Shown here: piece after piece, positions 17,535-26,687 of the stretch
How the letters are laid out: every line of letters begins with the position of its first letter
How positions within the stretch are numbered: position 1 is the first letter of the stretch
Assembly: GCF_900156745.1 (NCBI RefSeq)
Contig: NZ_LT707065.1
Span: 5,654,086-5,718,085 of the forward strand
Source: Achromobacter sp. MFA1 R4
Lineage (GTDB): Bacteria > Pseudomonadota > Gammaproteobacteria > Burkholderiales > Burkholderiaceae_B
Length of the DNA: 64,000 nucleotides
Reading direction: 5' to 3'
The notes under the pieces: model-generated
What the model was told of the DNA's origin: nothing
Seen by the model: the letters and a program-made list of their open reading frames with translations, nothing else
The model's database searches: none
Translations under genes and position numbers: made by a program

Positions 17535-19346
17535 TCAGCGTCCGGCCGGCTCGATCGAGAGCGGCACCTCGCCGGCCTGGAACGGCTGGTTCACGTACTT
17601 GCGGTACTTGTCCAGGAACCGCACCGGCTGCTTCAAGGCGTCGCGGCGGAACGGGTCGCCCAGCTCCTGGCTGACCATCATTTCCAGCACGGTGGTCTTG
17701 CCTTCCAGTTGCGCCTGGCAGGCGGCCTGCAGCGCGGCGCCGACCTGGTCGGCATGCTCCACGCGGATGCCCTCGGCGCCCATGGCGCGCGCCAGCTCCG
17801 AGAAATTCGGATTGCGCAGATTGCTGCCCACGAAACGCCGGCCGTAGAAATCGACCTGGTTTTTTTTCTCGGCGCCCCACTGGCCGTTGTGAAACACCAC
17901 CGCGGTCACCGGAATCTGTTCACGCACGCAGGTCAGCAGCTCCTGGAAGCTCATGCACCATGCGCCATCGCCCACATAGGCCACCGCCGGCCGGTCGGGC
18001 CTGCCCAGCTTGGCGCCGATCAGCGCGGGCAGCGCATAGCCGCAATTGCCGAAGCTCATCGCGGCCAGCATGGAGTTCGGCTCGTCGAAACGCAGGTAGC
18101 TGTTGGACACCGAGCAGATGTTGCCGATGTCCGTGGACACCATCACGTGCTTGGGCATCGCGCGTTCAAGCTCGCGCAACATGCGGCGCGGATGCATGCG
18201 GCCGCCGCCCTGCTCGATGATGTCCAGGCTCCAGTCGTCGCGCTCGTGCGACCAGCCGTCCAGCTCCTGTTCCCACTCGGACTTCTGCGCGGCGATTTCG
18301 CGGGCGCGCTGGTCCTTGGTGCGGATGCAGGCCACGTCGCGCTGCTGCAACCGGGCCGTCAACGCCGCGGCCGCCGGCTTGGCGTCGCCGCAGATCCCCA
18401 CCGACACCGGGCGCACCAGGCCCAGCATCCGGTGATCGGCGTCGACCTGGATGATGCGCGCGTTCTGCGGCCAATATTCCAGGCCATGCTGCGGCAAGGT
18501 GCCAAAAGGCCCCAGCCGCGTGCCCAGCGCCAGCACCACGTCCGCCTGCGACAGCAGCTTCATTCCGGCTTTGGCGCCCTGGTATCCCAACGGGCCGCAC
18601 CACAGCGGATGGCTGGCCGGGAACGCGTCGTTATGCAAGTAGCTGGTCACCACGGGCGCGCCCAGCAATTCGGCCAGCGCCACGCATTCGGCCTGCCCAT
18701 CCGAAAACAGCACGCCGCCGCCGGCCACGATGACCGGAAATTTCGCCTCGGCCAGCATGCGCGCCGCCGCTTCCAGGTCCTCTTCCGCCCCGGGGCCGCG
18801 GCGCACGCGGCGCGGTTCGGGGATGGCCACGTCGATCTCGCCGTAGAAATAATCGCGCGGGATGTTGAGCTGCGCGGGACCGCGTTCGGCCATCGCGTTA
18901 TCGAACGCCTTGGCCGTGAACTCCGCGATGCGGTCCGGACGGTTCACGTGCGCCTGGTACTTGGTGATGCGGGAAAAGATGGGCAGTTGCTCGGTCTCCT
19001 GGAAGCCGCCCAGGCCCATGCCCGAAGTGCCCGTTTCGGGCGTGATCGCCACCACCGGGCTGTGCGCCCAGTACGCGGCGGCCACGCCGGTCACGAAATT
19101 GGTGATGCCGGGGCCGTTTTGCGCGATGCACACGCCATGCCTGCCGGTCACGCGCGAATAGCCGTCGGCCATGTGCGCCGCGCCCTGCTCGTGCACCGTC
19201 GGCACGAAGCGGATGCCGGCCGCGGGAAACAGGTCCAGCGCATCCATGAAGGCCGAACCGACGATGCCGAAAACATCCTTGACGCCCTGCGCGACCAGCG
19301 TCTCGACAAACGCTTCGCTGGGGGTCATGTGTTGCTTGCTGCTCAT
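17535..19346 (-). CDS. xsc: Sulfoacetaldehyde acetyltransferase
   Basis: A 603-residue ThDP enzyme that converts sulfoacetaldehyde and phosphate to acetyl phosphate and sulfite, the desulfonating step of taurine breakdown. The ThDP-activating glutamate is E53 (VPTVHEQGAAH). The cofactor motif is GDGAWCMSFQELL with FHNGQWGAEK after it. The segments GIVGSAFMDALDLFP and MVSQELGDPFRRDAL are Xsc-specific in my reading and separate it from acetolactate synthase. I chose the ATG after CCAGGAGAGAGACC; an upstream in-frame start adds 37 residues. Followed by pta and divergent from an IclR regulator. Confidence 0.95.
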   Translation of the reverse strand: MSSKQHMTPSEAFVETLVAQGVKDVFGIVGSAFMDALDLFPAAGIRFVPTVHEQGAAHMADGYSRVTGRHGVCIAQNGPGITNFVTGVAAAYWAHSPVVAITPETGTSGMGLGGFQETEQLPIFSRITKYQAHVNRPDRIAEFTAKAFDNAMAERGPAQLNIPRDYFYGEIDVAIPEPRRVRRGPGAEEDLEAAARMLAEAKFPVIVAGGGVLFSDGQAECVALAELLGAPVVTSYLHNDAFPASHPLWCGPLGYQGAKAGMKLLSQADVVLALGTRLGPFGTLPQHGLEYWPQNARIIQVDADHRMLGLVRPVSVGICGDAKPAAAALTARLQQRDVACIRTKDQRAREIAAQKSEWEQELDGWSHERDDWSLDIIEQGGGRMHPRRMLRELERAMPKHVMVSTDIGNICSVSNSYLRFDEPNSMLAAMSFGNCGYALPALIGAKLGRPDRPAVAYVGDGAWCMSFQELLTCVREQIPVTAVVFHNGQWGAEKKNQVDFYGRRFVGSNLRNPNFSELARAMGAEGIRVEHADQVGAALQAACQAQLEGKTTVLEMMVSQELGDPFRRDALKQPVRFLDKYRKYVNQPFQAGEVPLSIEPAGR

Positions 19347-19445
19347 GGTCTCTCTCCTGGCGGGCCGGCGCTCGTCCGATTGCTCATTGGCCGGTGTGAT
19401 CCGATACTGCGCCAGAAATCCGCGGGTTCCCACCCCTCGCCGTTT

Positions 19446-19505
19446 CATTTTCTGCATTTTCTGTGCGAGGATGGGCAGCCATTCGCCGAATCTTCAAATA
19501 TTGAA
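19446..19505. promoter_or_regulatory. Candidate operators between xsc and the IclR gene
   Basis: The 161-base divergent gap holds a perfect tandem repeat, CATTTTCTG at 19446-19454 and 19455-19463, and an inverted repeat TTCAA-ATA-TTGAA at 19493-19505 that ends just before the iclR start codon. Both are AT-rich compared with the surroundings. They are plausible sites for the IclR protein to control xsc and itself. The 23-nt-spaced taurine repeat was not found here. Confidence 0.45.
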
Positions 19506-19507
19506 AG

Positions 19508-20281
19508 ATGAAAGACGAGTCCTCCGCCGCGCTGCGCGCGCTGACCCTGCTGGAACAGGTGGCCCGCTCCGCCCAGCCCGTCTCGCTGGCCGAGCTGACC
19601 GAATCCACCGGCCTGCCCAAACCCTCGGTGCTGCGCATCCTGTCGCGCCTGGTCGACGCCGGCATGCTGCTGCGCGAACCCGTGGGCAAAAGCTATGTCA
19701 GCGGCCCGCGCCTGGGCGCCCTGGCCCGCGACACGCTGCTGAACTCGCCGCTGCGGGGCGAGCGCCACCGCATCCTGGACAGCCTGGTCGACGAAATCGG
19801 CGAAACCTGCAACTGCACCATGCTCGACGGCGACGAGGTCATCTACCTGGACCGCGTGGAAACCGCCTGGCCCCTGCGCGTCAACCTGCAATCGGGTTCG
19901 CGCGTGCCCCTGCACTGTTCTGCCAGCGGCAAGCTGTTCCTGGCCTACATGCGCCGCGAAACGCGCCAGCGGCTGCTCGCGGCGGCCGCGCTGCCGCGCT
20001 ACACGCCCAACACGCTGTGCGACGTGGCGGCGCTGGAAGAGGAACTGCGCGTCATCAGGAAGGAAGGCGCCAGCTTCGACCGCGAAGAATTTTTATTGGG
20101 GATCGTCTGCATGGCGGTGCCCATCCTGCACGGGACGCGGGCCATCGCGGCGGTGGCGCTGCATGCGCCGGTGGCAAGGCTGTCGATCGACGGCGCCCGA
20201 GCGTGGCTGCCGCGGATGCAGGAGGCGGCACGGGCGCTGGCGGGGACGTATCAGGCGCCGGTCCCATCCCCCAGGCCGTAA
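19508..20281 (+). CDS. IclR-family transcriptional regulator
   Basis: A 257-residue IclR protein with an N-terminal winged helix (about 8-65: LRALTLLEQVARS, LAELTESTGLPKPSVLRIL) and the C-terminal ligand-binding IclR domain (RVNLQSGSRVPLHCSASGK, GIVCMAVPI). It is transcribed away from xsc across a 161-base gap, the usual arrangement for a regulator of the adjacent operon. It would therefore respond to a taurine-derived metabolite, for example sulfoacetaldehyde, and control xsc-pta; this is inferred. It closes the taurine island before dbpA. Confidence 0.9.
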   Translation: MKDESSAALRALTLLEQVARSAQPVSLAELTESTGLPKPSVLRILSRLVDAGMLLREPVGKSYVSGPRLGALARDTLLNSPLRGERHRILDSLVDEIGETCNCTMLDGDEVIYLDRVETAWPLRVNLQSGSRVPLHCSASGKLFLAYMRRETRQRLLAAAALPRYTPNTLCDVAALEEELRVIRKEGASFDREEFLLGIVCMAVPILHGTRAIAAVALHAPVARLSIDGARAWLPRMQEAARALAGTYQAPVPSPRP

Positions 20282-20330
20282 ACTAGCGGTCTATTCAGCC
20301 TTTCTCCGATCCTTTCCGGATCCGCCCCCC

Positions 20331-21719
20331 GTGACCGACACCGCCTTCTCCACCCTCCCCCTCCTGCCCGCCCTGCTCGACAATCTGCAAAGCCTGGGTT
20401 TCGAGCAGATGACGCCCATCCAGGCGCAAGCCCTGCCCCTGATCCTGGAGCGCCGCGACCTGATCGCCCAAGCCAAGACCGGCAGCGGCAAGACCGCGGC
20501 GTTCGGGCTGGGCGTGCTCCAGAACCTGGACGTCAACCGCCTGGCGCCGCAAGGGCTGGTCGTCTGCCCCACCCGCGAGCTGGCCGACCAGGTGGCGCAA
20601 GAGCTGCGCCGGCTGGCGCGCCTGATTCCCAATGTGAAGATCCTGACGCTGTGCGGCGGCGCCGCGGCGCGGCCGCAGGCCGAATCGCTGGCGCGCGGCG
20701 CGCATCTGGTGGTGGGCACGCCCGGCCGCATCCAGGACCACCTGGCACGCGGCAGCCTGGACCTGGCGGGCCTGAACACGCTGGTGCTGGACGAAGCCGA
20801 CCGCATGGTGGACATGGGCTTTTACGACGACATCGTCGCCATCGCCTCGCACTGCCCCACCAAGCGCCAGACGCTGCTGTTTTCGGCCACCTACCCCGAC
20901 AACATCCGCAAGCTCAGCGCGCGCTTTCTGCGCAACCCGGCCGAGGTCAAGGTAGAGGCGCAGCACGACGCCAGCCGCATCGAGCAGATCTTCTACGAGA
21001 TCCGCGAAGACGAGCGGCTGGACGCCGTGGTGCGGCTGCTGGCGCATTTCCGGCCGGCGTCCACGCTGGCCTTCTGCAACACCAAGATCCGCAGCCATGA
21101 CCTGGTCGAACGCCTGCAGGCCGAAGGCATCAGCGCGCAGGCCCTCAATGGCGACCTGGAACAGCGCGAGCGCGACGAGATCCTGATCCAGTTCGCCAAC
21201 CAGAGCTGCGCCGTGCTGGTCGCCACCGACGTGGCCGCCCGCGGCCTGGACATCCAGAACCTGGGCGCCGTCATCAATGTGGACGTGACCAAGGACACCG
21301 AAGTCCACGTCCACCGCATCGGCCGCAGCGGCCGCGGCGACCAGAAGGGCCTGGCGCTCAGCCTGTGCTCGCCCGAAGAAATGCGCTGGGCCAACCTGAT
21401 CGAGCAATACCAGGGGTCCCCGCTGGTGTGGGGCGACCTCAAATCGCTGCGTCCCAAGGCCGACCGGCCCCTGCGCGCGCCCATGATCACGCTGAGCATC
21501 CAGGGCGGCAAAAAGGACAAGTTGCGTCCGGGCGACCTGCTGGGCGCGCTGACCGGCGACGGCGGCCTGACCTTTGAACAGGTCGGGAAAATCAACATCA
21601 CCGAATTCACGTCCTACGTTGCGCTGGACCGCCAGATCGCCAAGCAGGCGTTTGCGCGGGTCTCGAACAGCAACATCAAGGGCCGCCGGTTCCGCATGCG
21701 GTTCCTGGAAGAATTCTGA
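20331..21719 (+). CDS. dbpA: ATP-dependent RNA helicase DbpA
   Basis: A 462-residue DEAD-box helicase that assists 50S subunit assembly. Q motif FEQMTPIQAQ, motif I AKTGSGKT, DEAD box VLDEADRM, SAT motif FSATYPD and motif VI HRIGRSGRG are all present. The C-terminal DbpA RNA-binding domain (about 385-462: RAPMITLSIQGGKKDKLRPG) recognises 23S rRNA hairpin 92 in the family. The start is a GTG at 20331, chosen because homologous sequence begins there and the longer frame runs into iclR. Length matches E. coli DbpA (457). Confidence 0.94.
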   Translation: MTDTAFSTLPLLPALLDNLQSLGFEQMTPIQAQALPLILERRDLIAQAKTGSGKTAAFGLGVLQNLDVNRLAPQGLVVCPTRELADQVAQELRRLARLIPNVKILTLCGGAAARPQAESLARGAHLVVGTPGRIQDHLARGSLDLAGLNTLVLDEADRMVDMGFYDDIVAIASHCPTKRQTLLFSATYPDNIRKLSARFLRNPAEVKVEAQHDASRIEQIFYEIREDERLDAVVRLLAHFRPASTLAFCNTKIRSHDLVERLQAEGISAQALNGDLEQRERDEILIQFANQSCAVLVATDVAARGLDIQNLGAVINVDVTKDTEVHVHRIGRSGRGDQKGLALSLCSPEEMRWANLIEQYQGSPLVWGDLKSLRPKADRPLRAPMITLSIQGGKKDKLRPGDLLGALTGDGGLTFEQVGKINITEFTSYVALDRQIAKQAFARVSNSNIKGRRFRMRFLEEF

Positions 21720-21722
21720 TGC

Positions 21723-21754
21723 CGCGGGCGCGGCCCGCCATGGCCGCGCCCGCG
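21723..21754. terminator. Strong GC hairpin after dbpA
   Basis: A perfect 13-bp stem (21723-21735 with 21742-21754) closes a 6-base loop immediately after the dbpA stop. It has no T-run, so it may act as a rho-dependent or 3'-stabilising hairpin rather than a classical intrinsic terminator. Confidence 0.5.
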
Positions 21755-21762
21755 CGCAACGC

Positions 21763-21792
21763 TTGATGGTTTCACTCGGGCTTTGCCATAAT
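21763..21792 (+). promoter_or_regulatory. Putative sigma-70 promoter of doxX
   Basis: TTGATG (21763-21768) and CATAAT (21787-21792) are separated by 18 bases, in an otherwise GC-rich gap. This would start a transcript roughly 110 bases before the doxX ATG. Confidence 0.4.
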
Positions 21793-21910
21793 GGCGCGCC
21801 TGCACGCCGGTAAGCTGCCATTCAGCTTGCCCGCGGGCGCGGAACCAAAGGCAAGCGGCGCGCTCCAAGCAGCGCGCTGTCCCCCTTAACCATCACAAGA
21901 GAAACTCACC

Positions 21911-22318
21911 ATGATCAAGTCCGACGACACCGGCAAGCTGATCCTGCGCCTGACCCTCGGTATCCTGATTCTGCTCCACGGCCTGGCCAAACTGACCGGC
22001 GGCGGCGTCGGCGGCATCAGCGGCATGCTGTCCTCCCACGGCGTGCCGGGGTTCCTGGCCTACGGCGTCTACGTGGGCGAGATCATCGCTCCCGTCCTGC
22101 TGATCATCGGCGTCTACACCCGCCTGGGCGGCCTGATCATCGCCATCAACATGCTCGTCGCGATCCTGCTCGCCCACAGCGGCCAGATCGGCAGCATGAC
22201 CAACAACGGCGGCTGGGCACTGGAACTGCAAGGCATGTTTCTCTTCACCGGCCTGGCGATCGCCTTCATGGGCGCCGGCCGCTTCAGCCTGGCCGGCAAC
22301 GGCGGCCGCTGGAACTGA
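21911..22318 (+). CDS. DoxX-family membrane protein
   Basis: A 135-residue inner-membrane protein with four predicted helices (about 9-30, 45-68, 72-92 and 105-127). It opens with LILRLTLGILILLHGLAKL, typical of the DoxX/YphA family. Such proteins are linked with oxidative or thiol stress responses, but the biochemical role is not settled. It is a single-gene unit with its own promoter candidate and a clear terminator behind it. Confidence 0.85.
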   Translation: MIKSDDTGKLILRLTLGILILLHGLAKLTGGGVGGISGMLSSHGVPGFLAYGVYVGEIIAPVLLIIGVYTRLGGLIIAINMLVAILLAHSGQIGSMTNNGGWALELQGMFLFTGLAIAFMGAGRFSLAGNGGRWN

Positions 22319-22376
22319 GGCCTGGCCCCGTCCCGCCTGCGGCGCAACGCCGCGGGCGCAACGTCGCCTCCCCGCA

Positions 22377-22404
22377 GGGACCGCATACAGCGGTCCCTTT
22401 TTTT
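22377..22404 (+). terminator. Intrinsic terminator of doxX
   Basis: The 8-bp stem GGGACCGC/GCGGTCCC (22377-22384 with 22390-22397), with loop ataca, is followed by seven T residues. Confidence 0.88.
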
Positions 22405-22572
22405 ACAGCATTGATACGAACGTCATCGACCGTCACGCCGACGCAAACATCGGTCACGCGAAAGCTGTTTCGGAACGATTACAGTCCCGAACTCGCGGTC
22501 GCGGCTGTGGCCTAATCCCCATGAGCGCAATGTAGGCGTGCCTCGCGCCTGGCGCCTGGCGGGAGCCGCAAA

Positions 22573-22731
22573 ATGAAGAAGACTGTGTTGTTGTTGATGG
22601 CGATGGCAAGTGCCCTGAGCGGTTGCGTGGTCGTGCCGGCGCGGCCCGCCTACTACCGGCCAACCCCGGTCTATTACACGCCGCACTATTACTACTACCC
22701 GGCCCCCCACTATTACTACCGCGGCTATTGA
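22573..22731 (+). CDS. Tyrosine-rich mini-lipoprotein
   Basis: A 52-residue open frame starting ATG AAG AAG behind GGGAG, 31 bases before the YXWGXW gene on the same strand. A lipoprotein signal (MKKTVLLLMAMA, lipobox LSGC) places the lipidated cysteine at residue 18, leaving only about 35 mature residues. These are rich in tyrosine and proline (YYRPTPVYY, PHYYYYPAPHYYY). Similar short proteins are often left unannotated. Function is unknown. Its likely operon partner is also a tyrosine/glycine-rich secreted protein, so a shared envelope role is possible. Confidence 0.7.
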   Translation: MKKTVLLLMAMASALSGCVVVPARPAYYRPTPVYYTPHYYYYPAPHYYYRGY

Positions 22732-22762
22732 TCCGCGGACCCGCTGCGTCAAGGACATCCCC

Positions 22763-24277
<1,515 letters not shown>

Positions 24278-24357
24278 ACTGGACCATCGACCGCCCCGCC
24301 GCTACAGTAGGCAACTTGCCGCGCCCCGTGCGCGGCGCCCGAATTTAGGAGAGTCCG

Positions 24358-24894
24358 ATGAAGCGCCTTGCCCCCTGGTTCCTGGTATGCGGCCTGTTGG
24401 CCGGCACGTCGGCGCAAGCTGCGCTGACCGTTGGCGCCCCCGCGCCGGACTTCAACGCGCCCGCCTCGCTGGGCGGCAACGAATTCACGTTCAAGCTGAA
24501 AGAAGCGCTCAAGCAGGGGCCGGTGGTGCTGTATTTCTTTCCGGCGGCCTTCACGCAAGGCTGCACCATCGAAGCGCACAACTTCGCCGAGGCCACGGAC
24601 GAATACAAAACGCTGGGCGCCACCGTCCTCGGCGTCTCGACCGACGATATCGCCACGCTCAAGAAGTTTTCCGTCAGCGAGTGCCGCAACAAATTTGCCG
24701 TCGCCGCGGACAGCGACGGCAAGATCATGAAGGCGTACGACGCCGTGCACGACAGGCGTCCGGAGTATGCGCAGCGCGTGTCTTATGTGATCTCGCCCGA
24801 GGGCAAGATCCTGTATGAATACACGGACATGAGCCCCGAGCAGCACGTCGCCAACACCATGCGGGCATTGCGCGACTGGAAGGCTGGACAGTGA
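24358..24894 (+). CDS. Peroxiredoxin (AhpC/TSA family), exported
   Basis: A 178-residue peroxidase with a signal peptide of about 21 residues (GTSAQAA), so it should act in the periplasm, unlike most Bcp/AhpC proteins. The peroxidatic site is C69 in the motif PAAFTQGC. A second cysteine (SECRNKF) about 38 residues later could be the resolving residue. The fold elements GVSTDDIATLKKF and YVISPEGKI are typical. GGAGAG precedes the ATG. It stands alone, ending towards a CoA-transferase gene on the other strand. Confidence 0.9.
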   Translation: MKRLAPWFLVCGLLAGTSAQAALTVGAPAPDFNAPASLGGNEFTFKLKEALKQGPVVLYFFPAAFTQGCTIEAHNFAEATDEYKTLGATVLGVSTDDIATLKKFSVSECRNKFAVAADSDGKIMKAYDAVHDRRPEYAQRVSYVISPEGKILYEYTDMSPEQHVANTMRALRDWKAGQ

Positions 24895-24901
24895 AGCACT
24901 A

Positions 24902-24922
24902 GGCGGCCCATCGCGGGCCGCC
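24902..24922. terminator. Hairpin between convergent genes
   Basis: The 8-bp stem ggcggccc/gggccgcc with loop atcgc lies in the 39-base gap between the peroxiredoxin and CoA-transferase stops. It has no T-run. Confidence 0.4.
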
Positions 24923-24933
24923 CCGCCCGGCCG

Positions 24934-26382
24934 TCAATTGAACGGCCAGACCGTCGGATGCGTGCCCGGAGGACTGGACGGGCGCGTCCATTGCGCCGGC
25001 GTTTCCGAAAAGCGCGCGGCGTGCCGCATGGCGACCAGTTCGCCAAATCCCGACGGCACGGTTTCCATCAGGCCGTCAAAGCCAGGCATCGCACAGCCCA
25101 GCCCGCCCTCCACGCGCCCCATACCCCGCAGCCAGTGCGCAGTCTGGGCGAGCGACACACGCACATGCCAGCTCCCGCCCTCGGTCGCCTGCCGCGCCAG
25201 CGCCACCTGCGCACCGAACGCCATGAGATAGCCCGAGGCGTGGTCCAGGATCTGCATCGGCATTGGCTTGGGGGCTTCCTGGCCCGCCGCCTGCGCTTCC
25301 GCGTGGTTAAACCCCGTGGCCGTCTGCACCAGCGAGTCGAAGCCCCGGCGGTTGGCCCAGGGTCCGGTCGTGCCGTAGGCGGTCAGCGACACGTACACAA
25401 TGCCGGGGCGGATGCGCGCCGCATCCTGCGGTCCGAAGCCCAGCGCGGACATGCCGCCGGGGCGGTAACCTTGCACGAAAACGTGCGCGCTGCGCAGCAG
25501 GTTGCCAAGCGCGATGCGGCCGTCGGCCGTGTCCAGGTCGGCCAGCACCGACAATTTGCCGCGGCTGGTGTCGATGATGTTATCGATATTGGGAAGCTGC
25601 GGGCTGTTGACCAGCATGACGTCGGCGCCGTAGGCCGCCAGCGCGCGGCCGCAGACGGGGCCGGCGATGATGCGCGTCAGGTCCAGCACGCGGATGTCCG
25701 TGAGCGGACGGGCGTCGTGCGCGTATTTGGGCAAAGGGCGAGGATCAGCCTCGCCGATGCGTTCGATGGTCAGCAGCGGCTGCGCGGCCACGGCCTGGCC
25801 TTGGGGATGGCGGTCCCATTCCTCGAAAGAGCGCATCGCCGACACCACCATGCCGGCATCAGCGGCCACCTGTTCGAAGTCCAGCGCCTTCCAGCGGCTC
25901 AGCGCGCGCTCCACGGCCTCGCGCGTGGCCCCGTCGCCGGTCGGGCAGCCCAGCAGCGCCAGCGCCCCGTCGCGGTGATGCGCGAAATTGGCATGGATCC
26001 GCACCCAGCCCCCATCGCCGCAGCGATAGACGCCGGTGATGGGATCCCAGATATCGGGGGTGACGCCGTTGATCGTGAAGTGGCTGCGGCATTCCTGCGC
26101 GGCGTGCAGCATGTCCACGCTGACCTGCTGCCGGGCCCCGCCACGCAGGTGGCGGACCTCTGCGGCGGCCAGCGCGGCGGCCGCCATGCTGGCCTGCGCC
26201 GCCGTGCCCACGGCAAAAGAGGAAGGAAGGACGGGGTCGGCGCCCGTCAGAACCACGTGCTCCAGCGATTCGTCCGGCAAGTCGACCGAACGCCAGAGTT
26301 TCTGCAAGACATCCCGGGACGTCGTGCCGGCGGGGGTGCGTCCCTTCAGAAAGGACGGGCGGAGGTCCATCAGATTTCCCAT
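24934..26382 (-). CDS. CaiB/BaiF-type (class III) CoA-transferase
   Basis: A 482-residue protein of the family III CoA-transferases, which move CoA between carboxylic acids. Recognisable parts are VRVLDLTRIIAGPVCGRALAAYGADV (about 235-260, quoted in halves: DLTRIIAGPVCGR and ALAAYGADVMLV), a DLDTADGR segment, and FVQGYRPGGMSALGFG. The N-terminal ~200 residues resemble a second, degenerate copy, as in some long members. The start is MGNLMDL; MDLRPS four codons later is possible, and a 60-residue upstream extension looks non-coding. No metabolic partners lie next to it, so the acid substrate is unknown. Confidence 0.82.
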   Translation of the reverse strand: MGNLMDLRPSFLKGRTPAGTTSRDVLQKLWRSVDLPDESLEHVVLTGADPVLPSSFAVGTAAQASMAAAALAAAEVRHLRGGARQQVSVDMLHAAQECRSHFTINGVTPDIWDPITGVYRCGDGGWVRIHANFAHHRDGALALLGCPTGDGATREAVERALSRWKALDFEQVAADAGMVVSAMRSFEEWDRHPQGQAVAAQPLLTIERIGEADPRPLPKYAHDARPLTDIRVLDLTRIIAGPVCGRALAAYGADVMLVNSPQLPNIDNIIDTSRGKLSVLADLDTADGRIALGNLLRSAHVFVQGYRPGGMSALGFGPQDAARIRPGIVYVSLTAYGTTGPWANRRGFDSLVQTATGFNHAEAQAAGQEAPKPMPMQILDHASGYLMAFGAQVALARQATEGGSWHVRVSLAQTAHWLRGMGRVEGGLGCAMPGFDGLMETVPSGFGELVAMRHAARFSETPAQWTRPSSPPGTHPTVWPFN

Positions 26383-26687
26383 AGCGTTTGTCTGCTTTAG
26401 TCGTTTTCTGCCATTACATGGCGGGGTCCCCCCCGCGTCAATACGCGCCGCGCGCCAGCGTGTTTCATGGTTTGACGGCAGCGTCCCGGCCCGCCGGCGC
26501 CCGAGCGCCCGCTCGCCTCTCCCCCCGTCCATGACGCGGCCCCGCGCGGTGCACTGCAGCACCCGTCACATCTCCTCGTAGTTTTTACATCGTCTTCCAG
26601 ACGCCGGCCAGCCGGCCCGCCCCGCGGCTCGGATAGAATCGCAGCCTCTGCGGCCCGCCTGGCGAGCCCCCTGCCCCTGGAAACCCC
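26383..26687. other. 305-base divergent intergenic region
   Basis: Gap between the CoA-transferase (minus) and photolyase (plus) starts. I see no convincing gene, RNA or terminator in it. A GATAGAAT box near 26632 could be a -10 element for photolyase, but no good -35 pairs with it. The TTTTTACATCGTC stretch near 26583 is the only AT-rich island. Confidence 0.6.

Noticed and set aside
17436-19511. A 691-codon plus-strand frame across the xsc region
   Set aside because: Antisense to xsc; xsc carries the ThDP motifs and a ribosome site.
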